A DNA stretch of 64,000 bases from Desulfofustis sp. PB-SRB1 (GCA_016722945.1 JAEQMT010000010.1:1-64000), one strand, 5' to 3'. Positions 1 to 8,547 are shown, counted from the first letter of the stretch. The notes: generated by a model not told the origin, from the sequence alone. Made by a program: numbers and translations.

Positions 1-27
1 ATAAATGACCTGAAAGCGATCGCCGGA

Positions 28-1524
28 TCAGCTACTCAGATGCCTGCGCCAGGACCGGATTGCCGTATTCATGGTTTCCAGCATCCCTGTGAATTCTTCA
101 GGATCTTTCCCTGAAAAACGGCCTGGAGCAGTGGAGCAGAGGATAAGAACCGTCCGGAGCACGGTCCGACTATAAAAGGGCATGGCAAAATAGGACCGAA
201 TTCCCCTGGGGACAAAAAGGGCCCAGTCAATGGGCTTAATGCTGTCCTGGGTATCGTCCACCACAAGGTAGTCTAAGGTATACCGGTTGATATCTTCAGC
301 AATGGTACCGTTATAGGAAAACGTTTCTGCCCGTTTCATTCCGGCAAAGGGCTGTCCTGCACTATAAACGGCTACCAGATTTTTCCGGACATGGACGTCT
401 GAAAAAACGATACCTTCGCACCGGCCGGAAACCAGGGGGCTTTCAAGACAGGTTTCCATGATTTCATCAATATCGGCCAGTCCGGAAAGGTTCTTTTCAA
501 GTTCAGCCATATCCCGGGTATTGGCCCCTGTCTCCTCACTTTTAAGGGCCTTTTTTGTTTCCGGATTCTGCAATGACACCCGGAGCAGCCGCCTTCCCTT
601 ATGGACCATGTAGCGGATAATGGTTTCGGCGTTTACCATTATTCTTTTATCCGTGGACTGAAATTTCAGTTTACCCGACCATTTTCGCGAAAGGGGCAGG
701 GTTTTGATGATCTCCTCAAAGGCCTGCCTGGTGGAATGACGATAAAAATCGTTCAGAAAGAGCTTCGTGAACTCCGCTTCTTCAATACCAAACGTTTTTC
801 TTGCAGAAGGATTGGCGGTAACAAGATCCAGGTGATTATAATCAAAAATGAAAACCGGGTTGTCGGCATCCTCGACCATCAGTTCCAATTCAAGGTCCAC
901 GTCCAGATACCCTTTGATCACGGATACGGTATCATCCACGTTGAGCAGGAATCCGTAATAATACGCCGGGTCCCTCCTGTTTACCGCTCCGGTAAGCTTG
1001 AGCCAGGAAACGCCGTCATCCCTGTTTCTGACTCTGAAAACAGTTGCGGCGGTTTTGCCCTCCTTGACCATGGACATAAAGGTTTCCACAAGATGTTGGT
1101 CCTCGGGCAGAAGCCGGTCATTCCTATAGCCCATATTTTTTAAAAAAAGAGTTCCATCAATTCCCGGAGCCACATTATGATTTTGATTGAAAAATTCGAT
1201 ACGGGATTTTAAAATTTCAATCCGCCATAAAAGAGCTGGAAAATCATTGATAAAGCTGTAAAGATCACCGACGGGTATTTTCTGAGGAGTATCTGATGTA
1301 TTAGACAAAAGGACATTCCATAATTGTGTAAGGTTGACGTTATGGACAGCAACTGAAATTTTATAGAAAAATTCCCAGTCCCTTGTCAAGGCTGATTCAC
1401 GTGCATCAGCAATCCTGAATTCGGAATTAAAGTGATTTGAATGAACACAATACCATGGTTTTGAGTTCTTGTTCTTACGTGTCTTATCGGACCACGCTAC
1501 CAATCTGTATTCGGTGAATGTCAA
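28..1524 (-). CDS. PAS/GAF-like sensory protein, 5' end probably cut by an IS3 remnant
   Basis: The 498-residue frame has no transmembrane segment or output domain that I recognise. Residues about 85-200 and 215-310 look like two PAS folds; the second contains a stretch beginning NPVFIFDYNHLDLVTANPSA, typical of a PAS core. Residues about 345-495 resemble a GAF-type sensor domain. It is therefore probably a cytoplasmic ligand- or redox-sensing protein, possibly the input half of a larger regulator. The only upstream start is a TTG at 1522-1524, with no convincing ribosome site, and the frame stays open into the IS3 relic that begins within 10 bases. I infer that the true start and promoter were lost when the insertion sequence landed. 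Family assignment is by eye. Confidence 0.55.
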   Translation of the reverse strand: MTFTEYRLVAWSDKTRKNKNSKPWYCVHSNHFNSEFRIADARESALTRDWEFFYKISVAVHNVNLTQLWNVLLSNTSDTPQKIPVGDLYSFINDFPALLWRIEILKSRIEFFNQNHNVAPGIDGTLFLKNMGYRNDRLLPEDQHLVETFMSMVKEGKTAATVFRVRNRDDGVSWLKLTGAVNRRDPAYYYGFLLNVDDTVSVIKGYLDVDLELELMVEDADNPVFIFDYNHLDLVTANPSARKTFGIEEAEFTKLFLNDFYRHSTRQAFEEIIKTLPLSRKWSGKLKFQSTDKRIMVNAETIIRYMVHKGRRLLRVSLQNPETKKALKSEETGANTRDMAELEKNLSGLADIDEIMETCLESPLVSGRCEGIVFSDVHVRKNLVAVYSAGQPFAGMKRAETFSYNGTIAEDINRYTLDYLVVDDTQDSIKPIDWALFVPRGIRSYFAMPFYSRTVLRTVLILCSTAPGRFSGKDPEEFTGMLETMNTAIRSWRRHLSS

Positions 1525-1530
1525 GATAGT

Positions 1531-1865
1531 TGTCGCATTTTTATGCTGCTTTTTTCAGCGGCACCTTCCCATTGCTGCGCTTGGCAGTATTAGGCGGATT
1601 CAGCCAGACACACTCCACCGGTTCCCAGTTGCGCGTTGAACCACTCCAACGCTCAGGGAATCGGCTTTTGGCCGCTTCATACATTGCCTTTCTTTTCTGT
1701 AAAATAGCCACATCCTGCCCCTGGTGGCGCTCTTTCGGAGTAACGAATTTGAGGCCGCTGTGAAGATGATGCTCATTGTACCACTGGACGCACTCATGTA
1801 CCCAGGCACGTGCCTCCTCGAAGCTCGAGAACGGCTTTGAAGGATAGGCGGGAGTGTATTTCAGC
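1531..1865 (-). pseudogene. IS3-family transposase (OrfB) C-terminal remnant
   Basis: Read on the minus strand, this is the last ~108 codons of an IS3-group DDE transposase. It has the characteristic run around WVHECVQWYNEHHLHSGLKF, then TPKERHQG and ERWSGSTRNW, and ends at a TAA at 1541-1543. The catalytic domain is absent because the sequence stops exactly at the left tip of the IS66 element (1866). The bases just outside the stop (1531 on) are the probable terminal repeat of the IS3 element, directly abutting the PAS gene start. Confidence 0.8.
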
Positions 1866-1945
1866 GTAAGCGCTCATTAATCAGCATCTTTTTTTAGTTT
1901 CGCCGATATGTTCCGTTGTGTCAAACCTTAGCTCGGGAGGCATCA

Positions 1946-2293
1946 ATGGAACGAGATCAGATTAAACGACACGGTGACAAACACCGCTATTGGCAGCACC
2001 ACCTCGATCAATGGCACCAATCGGGTTTGAGTCAACAGCGCTACTGCGCCGCCAACCAGCTCAGCATATCGAGTTTTCATTATTGGCGGGGTAAACTCAG
2101 TCAAGAAGATCCACAAGAGAAGCCTCGTTTTTACCCCTTGAGTATCGCTGAGCAAACGCCTCTTCCCCAAACCAAGTTGCATGACGCCAGTCTCCGGCTG
2201 CATTTAGGCGGCGATCGGTTCATCATCGCCATTGACGACTCTTTTTCTCCAGCGCTGCTGGGCACCGTGGTCACCACCCTGGAGCAGTTGTGA
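1946..2293 (+). CDS. tnpA: IS66 accessory protein TnpA
   Basis: A small basic protein of ~115 residues with the IS66 Orf1 signature: a helix-turn-helix-like N-terminus around HHLDQWHQSGLSQQRYCAAN and FHYWRGKL. It probably assists transposase binding to the element ends. The start is set at the ATG preceded by GGGAGG, ten codons inside the longest frame. Its stop TGA overlaps the start of tnpB, so the two are translationally coupled. Confidence 0.87.
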   Translation: MERDQIKRHGDKHRYWQHHLDQWHQSGLSQQRYCAANQLSISSFHYWRGKLSQEDPQEKPRFYPLSIAEQTPLPQTKLHDASLRLHLGGDRFIIAIDDSFSPALLGTVVTTLEQL

Positions 2294-2631
2294 TGGACGG
2301 GGTGAAAAAAATCTATCTGGCGATGGGGGCGACGGATATGCGCAAATCGTTCAATGGTTTGTCTTTGCTGGTGGCTGAGCAATTCGAGTTGGATTTGTTT
2401 TCCGAGCAGCTGTTTGCTTTTTGCAATCGCCAGCGCACCATGGTGAAGCTGCTCTGGTGGGACGGTACCGGGTTTTGTATCTGGTTCAAGCGTTTGGAAA
2501 AAGATCGGTTCCGTTGGCCCGAGGATGAGCAGGAAGTGATGGCGATTAGTCCGGCGGCGTTGGGGTGGTTGTTGCAGGGTCTGGATCTGAGCCAAGCGCA
2601 TCAACGACTGGACTATGACTTAGTAGCGTAA
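2293..2631 (+). CDS. tnpB: IS66 accessory protein TnpB
   Basis: A 112-residue IS66 Orf2 homologue with the family hallmark ATDMRKSFNGLSLLV near the N-terminus and LLWWDGTGFCIWFKRLE in the middle. It has no known catalytic activity and is required for IS66 transposition together with TnpA. The start overlaps the tnpA stop (ATG of the TGATG junction). It is full length compared with the ~115-residue family norm. Confidence 0.9.
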   Translation: MDGVKKIYLAMGATDMRKSFNGLSLLVAEQFELDLFSEQLFAFCNRQRTMVKLLWWDGTGFCIWFKRLEKDRFRWPEDEQEVMAISPAALGWLLQGLDLSQAHQRLDYDLVA

Positions 2632-2702
2632 AAAGATCATATAATAATGATTTTATTGATTTTATCGTTGATTATCTTGCCGTTTTTTGGTAGTTTTGTC
2701 GT

Positions 2703-4289
2703 ATGGATTCGGCCACGCTCACCACCCTGCCCGACGACCCTGAGATTCTCAAAGGGATCATCGGCACACTCACCCGGGAGCAGGAACGTTTCTGCCAAGA
2801 GATTGAGTTATTGCGTGAGCAGATTCATCTGCTCATCGCCAAGCGATTTGGTCCTTCAAGCGAAAAGACGGCCCCCAGAGATAACCCCCAGCTGCCACTG
2901 TTCGATCTGCCGGAACCGGCCGAGATCGAGCCGGCGCCGGAGATAGTAGAAGTCCCGGCCCATAGCCGGCGCAAGCGGGGCAGAAAACCTCTGCCGGCAT
3001 CGCTGCCTCGGATCGAGGTGGTGCATGACATCGACGAAGCGCAGAAGCAGTGTGGCTGCGGTGCATCGCTGAGCCGGATCGGCGAGGAGGTAGCGGAAAA
3101 ACTCGATATCATCCCGGCGACGATCCGGGTAATCCGCCATATCCGCCCCAAGTATGCCTGCAAGCACTGCGAGGGGCTGGATACTGATGGCGCCACGGTC
3201 AAGATCGCGCCGGCGCCGCCCCAGATCATTCCCAAAGGTATCGTCACCGCCGGGCTCTTGGCCCAGGTGTTGGTTGGCAAGTTCTGTGATGCCTTGCCGT
3301 TTTATCGTCAGGAAAAGCAATTTGCCCGGCTGGGAGTGGCACTCGGCCGAGCGACGATGTGCTCGTGGGCGATGAAGGCGGCTGAGGCGTGCCGGCCGGT
3401 GGTGGAGTTGCTGCACCATGAGATTCGCTCGGGACCATTGATCAATATCGATGAGACCTCGGTGCAGGTGTTGGCCGAACCGGGTCGGGCGGCGACGACA
3501 AAATCGTATATGTGGGTCTGCCGAGGCGGCCCGCCCGATAAACCAGGGATACGCTATCACTATGCACCAAGCCGCTCAAAAGCGGTGGCCAAGCAGCTGC
3601 TTACAGAGTATACGGGGGTGGTACAGACCGACGGCTACAACGGCTATGACTTTCTCGATACTCAAGAGGGTGTTATCCATGCCGGCTGCCTCGCTCATGT
3701 ACGACGCACATTCGATGAGATAAGGAAAGCACGCGGTAAAAAGCACCATAAAACCGGCAGTGCCGACGTGGCATTGAACTGGATAAAACAACTCTACCGG
3801 ATCGAATCCGAGGCCAAACGCCAGGAACTCACTGGCGATGAGCTGCTTGCCGAGCGGCGAGGCAAAGCCAAGCCGATTCTGGACGATTTTCATGAGTGGT
3901 TGCGTGAAAAAGCGACGCGAGCAGTTCCCAAAAGCCTATTGGGCAAGGCGGTCAACTATACGCTGGGGCAATGGGATCGATTAGTGGTCTATCTTGACCA
4001 TGCTGAAATGAGCCCGGACAACAACCTCGTCGAGAATGCCATCAGACCCTTCGTGGTGGGACGGAAAAATTGGCTCTTTTCCGGAACGCCTGAGGGAGCC
4101 CAAGCCAGTGCGGATTTATATAGCCTGATCGAGTCGGCCAAGGCCAACGGTTTGGAACCGTATCGTTATCTTCGCTATCTATTCGAGAAACTCCCGTTTG
4201 CTCAAAGCCCAGAGGATTATCGGGCGCTGCTGCCGATGCAGCTAAAACCCGAACAGCTCAGGCTGGACTACGACGCCACTGCAGTGTAA
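2703..4289 (+). CDS. tnpC: IS66 DDE transposase TnpC
   Basis: A 528-residue transposase in the usual IS66 size range. It has an N-terminal leucine-zipper/coiled-coil segment (residues ~25-45), a Cys-rich zinc-binding region (CGCGASL near 118 and CKHC near 155), then the DDE catalytic core with NIDETSVQV, QTDGYNGYDF and the glutamate in NNLVENAIRPF. It cuts and joins the element ends. Its TAA stop lies inside the right terminal repeat. It is intact, with no frameshift. Confidence 0.93.
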   Translation: MDSATLTTLPDDPEILKGIIGTLTREQERFCQEIELLREQIHLLIAKRFGPSSEKTAPRDNPQLPLFDLPEPAEIEPAPEIVEVPAHSRRKRGRKPLPASLPRIEVVHDIDEAQKQCGCGASLSRIGEEVAEKLDIIPATIRVIRHIRPKYACKHCEGLDTDGATVKIAPAPPQIIPKGIVTAGLLAQVLVGKFCDALPFYRQEKQFARLGVALGRATMCSWAMKAAEACRPVVELLHHEIRSGPLINIDETSVQVLAEPGRAATTKSYMWVCRGGPPDKPGIRYHYAPSRSKAVAKQLLTEYTGVVQTDGYNGYDFLDTQEGVIHAGCLAHVRRTFDEIRKARGKKHHKTGSADVALNWIKQLYRIESEAKRQELTGDELLAERRGKAKPILDDFHEWLREKATRAVPKSLLGKAVNYTLGQWDRLVVYLDHAEMSPDNNLVENAIRPFVVGRKNWLFSGTPEGAQASADLYSLIESAKANGLEPYRYLRYLFEKLPFAQSPEDYRALLPMQLKPEQLRLDYDATAV

Positions 4290-4300
4290 TAAGTGCTTAC

Positions 4301-4532
4301 CCTGAAACCGCTCCTGCTCCACCCGTTTCATCCATAAACAAAATCCATTGCCGTCCCACTACACTATCTTCACCAGGTCGCGGCGGCGGTTGCAAAACGC
4401 AAAGAGTCTGCCGTCAAAAAGATTCAAGGCAAACTGTTCTTCCACCAGCAGGCCCAGCCCATTGATCGATTTGCGTAGATCTGTTACCCCGACCGCCACG
4501 TACACCTGAGACTCGGTGAACATACGATTCAT
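4301..4532 (-). pseudogene. IS66 tnpB remnant (copy B), amber-interrupted and truncated
   Basis: On the minus strand from the ATG at 4530-4532 the frame reads as a TnpB protein (VGVTDLRKSINGLGLLVEEQ). It runs to an in-frame TAG at 4359-4361, where the neighbouring intact copy has tryptophan (LLWWDG against IV*WDG). The frame then continues as normal TnpB (NGFCLWMKRVEQERF) and is cut off by the right tip of IS66 copy A. It is a decayed gene from a different IS66 element. Confidence 0.82.
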
Positions 4533-4885
4533 TACACCTCCTCCAGTAGCCCGAGCACCGCTTTCAGTGCTGTGGGGCTAAACCTCGAAGATATGGCGAT
4601 GCTGAAGTGGTGATGGGTGTGCACGACCCGCAGTCCTGAATCTTCAGCCGGTGGCTCTGGCACTGGTGGGGGATGCTTCCCGGCGATGACCACTGGGTGA
4701 AAGCGCGGACTGCTCTGTTCACGAACTCGCAGCCGGCTCCGCCAGTAGCCAAAACTTGACAGGGAGAGGTGGTGCTGCCGGCACTATTCGTGTTGGCTCA
4801 GCCCTGAGTGTTGCCAGCCTTCGATGTGGGACTGCCAATAGCTCCGACGAGAATCGCTTACTTTAGGTTTCCGCGTTGGTTCCAT
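4532..4885 (-). pseudogene. IS66 tnpA remnant (copy B) with an in-frame amber codon
   Basis: The minus-strand frame starts at the ATG at 4883-4885 (MEPTRKPKVSDSRRSYW) and ends at a TAA at 4532-4534 that overlaps the tnpB start, exactly as in working IS66 elements. One TAG at 4784-4786 replaces the conserved tyrosine before CRQHHLSLSSFGYWRSRL. Apart from that codon the gene looks complete at about 118 codons. Confidence 0.82.
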
Positions 4886-4963
4886 GTACGCCTCCAATAT
4901 GTTTTTGGTGCTAATGGAACATGGCCGGTTTACTTTGAAAAGATGGGGTTTATTGGACGCTTA
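4886..4963 (-). mobile_element. Left end of IS66 copy B, split from its last base by the intron
   Basis: These 78 bp are the leader and inverted repeat of the reversed IS66 copy B. Read outward-in on the minus strand they begin TAAGCGTCCAATAAACC, matching the tip of copy A except that the first G is missing. That G (C on the plus strand) is found at 6877, on the other side of the group II intron. Confidence 0.75.
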
Positions 4964-5325
4964 GTACGCCGGGATAAGCCGGCAAAGGATAGTGGGTGCA
5001 AGTCCCACACAGATGAAGGTGTAGCCTACCAATCTGGCCCCGAGTCATGCGCGGTGGTTCGTGAGGACTAACGTGAAGTGTTGACAGGGGTGGCTATAGG
5101 CTGGGTATTGAGCTGCGAAATTTAAGTTTGAGGTGTCGATGTTGTTAAGCGAAACAGAAGACCATGCTGGTGCGAGCGTTATCGGGCGAGTTCGTATTCC
5201 AGGCCTTACGCAGTCGGAGACCCCATGCATGTGGCGAAGTCCTTTGTGCGGAACCCGGGAGATCTCGCAAACGTCCAGGTATCGTACCCGGACCGATTCC
5301 TGAAAACGCAAGTTGAACGAGGAAT

Positions 5326-6819
5326 ATGAACGTTTACGAGAAGTCGGACATAGCCATAGTACCGAAGAAGGCTGCGAACAAGGAGGGTTTTCCTTCTGCG
5401 GAGCGGCTGGAGGGAAGGGCTGTGCTCAAGTGGAACGTCCAGCAGCCTGCCGCAGTCCGGACTCAGAGCCGGGTAGCTGCGTCGATCAGATTGTTGGCCG
5501 TGCGCCGTGCGGCGCAAAGTAACAAGAATCTCAAGTTCACTGCACTCATGCATCATATCGATGTTCAATTACTCCAAGAGTGTTACTACAAACTCAAGCG
5601 GAATGCAGCACCGGGCATTGATGGACTGAGTTGGGCCAGCTATGGAGAGAAGCTTGACGAGAGGTTGATCCTGTTACACAAAGAGATTCATCAGGGGAGT
5701 TATCGGGCAAGGCCTGCGCGACGGGTACATATCCCGAAAGCAGATGGCAGCCAGAGGCCTTTGAGTATCCTTTGTATTGAGGATAAAATCGTCCAGCAGG
5801 CAGTGGTGGAAGTTTTGCAAGCCATTTACGAAACTGATTTCATGGGTTTTTCCTATGGATTTCGGCCAGGGCGTGGGCAACACGACGCGTTGGATGCCCT
5901 ACAAGCTGCGCTCTATCGCAAACAAGTGAATTGGATTCTGGATGCAGATATTCGCAAATTCTTCGACAGTATGGATCATGATTGGACGTTACGCTTTCTG
6001 CAACATCGGGTAGGTGATAAACGATTGTTGCGGCTGATCCGAAAATGGCTGAAAGTTGGGGTAGCAGAAGATGGCAAACGGGTAGAACAAGAAATTGGGG
6101 CTCCGCAAGGGGCGGTTATTTCACCCATTCTTGCAAATATCTATCTGCATTATGTTTATGATTTATGGATTAACCAGTGGCGAAAGCACAATGCGACCGG
6201 CGATATAATAGTTATCCGGTACGCAGATGACACCATACTGGGGTTCCAATATAAGCGTGATGCCGACAGCTTGCTCAAGTTGTTAGAGAGCCGGCTGGCG
6301 GGTTTTAGCCTTTCACTTCACCCTGCTAAGACGCGATTACTCCAGTTTGGACGGTATGCCCAAGAACGCCGTGCCAAAAACGGCAAGGGCAAACCAGAAA
6401 CCTTCGATTTTCTTGGTTTCACTCACTACTGCAGTCGTGCCATAAAAAATGGCTGGTTTAAAGTTGTGCGAAAGACTGTTGCCAGGCGTATGAGGGTTCA
6501 GTTGCAGGAGGTAAAGACTGAGTTGCGTCGTCGCCTGCACCGTCCAGTGCCAGAAACTGGTCGATGGTTGGGCCAGATTATTAGGGGACACATGGCATAC
6601 TATGCAGTTCCCGATAATATTGGCAGCGTCAGCTCATTTGTATATCACGTGAGATGGTTATGGTATCGCGCACTCTGCCGTCGAAGTCAGCGCCGGAGGA
6701 TGAACTGGACGAGATTCAACAAAATCTGTGAAAGATTCTTTCCTCCCGTGCGAATAATGCACCCACAACCTTTGCATCGTTTTGACGCCAAAACACGAGA
6801 GAGGAGCCCAGTGCGTTAG
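5326..6819 (+). CDS. ltrA: Group II intron reverse transcriptase/maturase
   Basis: The 497-residue intron-encoded protein helps the intron fold and splice and copies it into DNA targets. The N-terminal RT-0 region is followed by RT domains (PGIDGLSW, RPLSILCIEDKIVQQAV, FMGFSYGFRPGRGQHDALDA), the catalytic RYADDTILGF, and a maturase (X) domain (WLGQIIRGHMAYYAVPDN). It ends in RERSPVR. No HNH endonuclease domain is present, so mobility would rely on nicked or replicating targets. The start ATG has an upstream GAGGAAT. The TAG stop lies inside the domain V hairpin. The protein is intact. Confidence 0.93.
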   Translation: MNVYEKSDIAIVPKKAANKEGFPSAERLEGRAVLKWNVQQPAAVRTQSRVAASIRLLAVRRAAQSNKNLKFTALMHHIDVQLLQECYYKLKRNAAPGIDGLSWASYGEKLDERLILLHKEIHQGSYRARPARRVHIPKADGSQRPLSILCIEDKIVQQAVVEVLQAIYETDFMGFSYGFRPGRGQHDALDALQAALYRKQVNWILDADIRKFFDSMDHDWTLRFLQHRVGDKRLLRLIRKWLKVGVAEDGKRVEQEIGAPQGAVISPILANIYLHYVYDLWINQWRKHNATGDIIVIRYADDTILGFQYKRDADSLLKLLESRLAGFSLSLHPAKTRLLQFGRYAQERRAKNGKGKPETFDFLGFTHYCSRAIKNGWFKVVRKTVARRMRVQLQEVKTELRRRLHRPVPETGRWLGQIIRGHMAYYAVPDNIGSVSSFVYHVRWLWYRALCRRSQRRRMNWTRFNKICERFFPPVRIMHPQPLHRFDAKTRERSPVR

Positions 6820-6876
6820 CAGCGCACGCTGGGATCTGTGCGGGGGGTGCCGGGTAACCGGCATTCCTACCGCGAC
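6804..6876 (+). ncRNA. Group II intron domains V and VI
   Basis: Domain V begins GAGCCCAGTGCG and folds back on CGCACGCTGGG, with the catalytic AGC triad at its base. Domain VI is the short GTGCCGG/CCGGCAT hairpin leading to the CCTACCGCGAC end. The last three codons of the maturase are part of the domain V stem. Confidence 0.72.
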
Positions 6877-6877
6877 C

Positions 6878-8125
6878 CTGGCGGTTACCTACCTGTGGCA
6901 ACACGGCTCGTACCGTGTTGTGGGGATGCTGGAAATTTCACAAACCAAAGAAGAAACGGCCTCTCGTTTTGTCTATGACGAGGGGTATCTGAACGATACG
7001 GATGCCATCGCCATCGATCCCCTTGGCCTGCCCCTTATGTCGGAGATTCAGGAAACAGGCGGGCTGTTTTCGGTCTTTAACGACGCCTGCCCGGATTCCT
7101 GGGGCAAACACCTGCTGGACATAGAGGCCGAAGGACACGAAACCCAGGCAAAGCTCTTTGACTATCTTACCAGCCAGGATCTGGACAACAGGATTGGGGC
7201 TCTGGCCTTTGGTACGGACCGAAGCGGTCCCCAGCGATTTGATCCGCCCTGGCGACGAGAGGTTATCCCTGGCGCGCCGCTGAACCTTGATGAGATGATT
7301 AAGGTGGTTGATGCGGTCTTGGACAATGATGCCCTGCCTGAGCAGTATCGCCGCTTTCTGATGCGCGGTTCTTCGGTGGGCGGGGCGCAGCCTAAGGCGG
7401 TTGTTGACTATCAGGGCGCCCCCCATATCGCAAAATTTTCCCGCGACATGGAATATGTACCGGTCTGCAGAACCGAACGCGCCGCCATGCGCCTTGCCGC
7501 GAGATGCGATATCAGAGTCCCTGAATGCACCGTCATCGAAATTGGCGGGCGGGATGTCTTTCTGATCGAGCGGTTTGACCGAACGGCTACCGGCGGCCGC
7601 CGCCACCTGATCACCGCCCAAACCCTGATTGGTTCAGACGATATGATGAAGGGCTCATACGGGGCAATCGCTGATCATATGAGAAGGTTTTGCAGTCATC
7701 AACACTTACAGGCGGACCTGGAAGAGCTGTTTCGCCGGATGGTATTCAACATCCTGGTGAACAACCATGATGACCATTTGAAAAACCACGCCTTCATTTA
7801 TGACGAAGCCTCCCGGGGTTACCGGTTGAGCCCGGCCTATGACATCGTGCCGCGGCCGCCGATCCAGATGGACGGGGAGGCGGAACGGTTGTCCCTTGGC
7901 GTGGGTGAGCGGGGCAAGAGAGCCACCATCGAAAACGCCTTGTCGGGCTATCGAAGTTTTGGCCTGAACCGTTCCCAGGCCCATCGCATTGTGGATTCCA
8001 TGATCAGGATCGTGTCACGGAACTGGGTAATGGAAAACAAACGGGCCGGTGTTTCCGAAAAAGAGATACAAAAAATCAAGCCCTCATATAGCAAGAACCT
8101 GCACCACAGCGAACGCAGCCGGTAA
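6878..8125 (+). pseudogene. hipA: HipA-family kinase toxin, start codon displaced by IS66/intron
   Basis: The ~416-residue HipA-type serine/threonine kinase (in E. coli it phosphorylates glutamyl-tRNA synthetase and causes persistence) has all main motifs: N-terminal beta domain (YLWQHG ... SRFVYDEGYL), the loop GSSVGGAQPKAVV, the lysine strand HIAKF, IERFDRT, the catalytic NNHDDHLKNHAF and LSPAYDIVPRP. Homology begins immediately after the restored IS66 tip at 6877, and there is no ATG or GTG before GTG 6920/ATG 6926, which lie inside the conserved fold. The frame is open back to 6782 inside the intron. No HipB antitoxin is present on either side. I infer a decapitated, orphan toxin gene that is probably silent, although read-through expression from the intron is possible. 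Confidence 0.75.
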
Positions 8126-8205
8126 CCAGGCGGCAGCTTATTGTGTTCAGGGCCTACGGCCGAAACAACAACAGCTGGTATCGATTGCAAGCAAACGAAA
8201 ACCTA

Positions 8206-8366
8206 GTGTTTTGTCAAGCCTCATCTGTTCAATCTTGCTTGTCCTTTTGGCTTCCCGGCATCAAAGCTCAGTCGCTTACATAGCAATGCTATGCGCCCTC
8301 TTTCGCGCCTTGCGGGAAACCAAAATTACGGCACAATGTTAGAACATCTGAAAATTGACATGACAC
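8206..8366. repeat. Small inverted-repeat element (IS630/Tc1-like MITE)
   Basis: The 161-bp non-coding element has ends beginning GTGTTTTGTCAAG (left) and GTGTCATGTCAAT (right, read inward), 18 of 25 bases matching. It is flanked on both sides by TA, the target duplication typical of IS630/mariner elements. It carries no gene and would need a transposase in trans. The rest of 8126-8205 holds nothing I can name. Confidence 0.6.
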
Positions 8367-8413
8367 TAAAGCACCAGCCTGCAAAGGCTTTCGGTTTTAC
8401 CATTGGCAGCCGC

Positions 8414-8470
8414 TTGACAGCAACCATGGCTGTGTATTATAAGTGTTACATGTATTACGTGAAATACGTA
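8414..8470 (+). promoter_or_regulatory. Promoter and operator of the first relBE locus
   Basis: TTGACA at 8414-8419 with TATTAT (8435-8440) or TTATAA (8437-8442) gives a plausible sigma-70 promoter. Just downstream, TACGT-5 nt-ACGTA (8456-8470) is an inverted repeat within a run where GTATTAC occurs twice (8452 and 8468), a likely site for autorepression by the ribbon-helix-helix antitoxin. Confidence 0.5.
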
Positions 8471-8547
8471 TTACTCTAAACAAAAAGCTCGCAACCTTGG
8501 GGGAAGCTTGCTGTAATAAGAGACAGTTCATCCTTGGGGGAGGAACA

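Larger units (their letters stand above)
1866..4300 (+). mobile_element. Complete IS66-family insertion sequence (copy A)
   Basis: The element is 2435 bp with the three-gene IS66 layout tnpA-tnpB-tnpC. The ends are imperfect inverted repeats: left GTAAGCGCTCATTAA (1866-1880) and right, read inward, GTAAGCACTTATTAC (4286-4300), 12 of 15 matching. IS66 elements normally create 8-bp direct repeats. Here the flanks are ATTTCAGC and CCTGAAAC, which are not direct repeats, so the outer sequences have been rearranged since insertion. It lies between an IS3 remnant on the left and a second IS66 copy on the right. All three genes are intact, so the element may still move. Confidence 0.88.
4964..6876 (+). 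mobile_element. Group II intron with reverse transcriptase ORF
   Basis: The 1913-bp intron has a structured 5' region (4964-5325, including the GGGTGCAAGTCCC-type motif of domain I), an internal ORF for the intron-encoded protein, and domains V and VI at the 3' end. The boundaries were chosen because removing 4964-6876 restores the IS66 terminal repeat (GGACGCTTA joined to C), and because the 3' end then reads CCTACCGCGAC, a normal AY ending. The 5' end GTACG is a slightly unusual form of the GUGYG consensus. The host target is the very tip of an IS66 inverted repeat. Confidence 0.8.
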
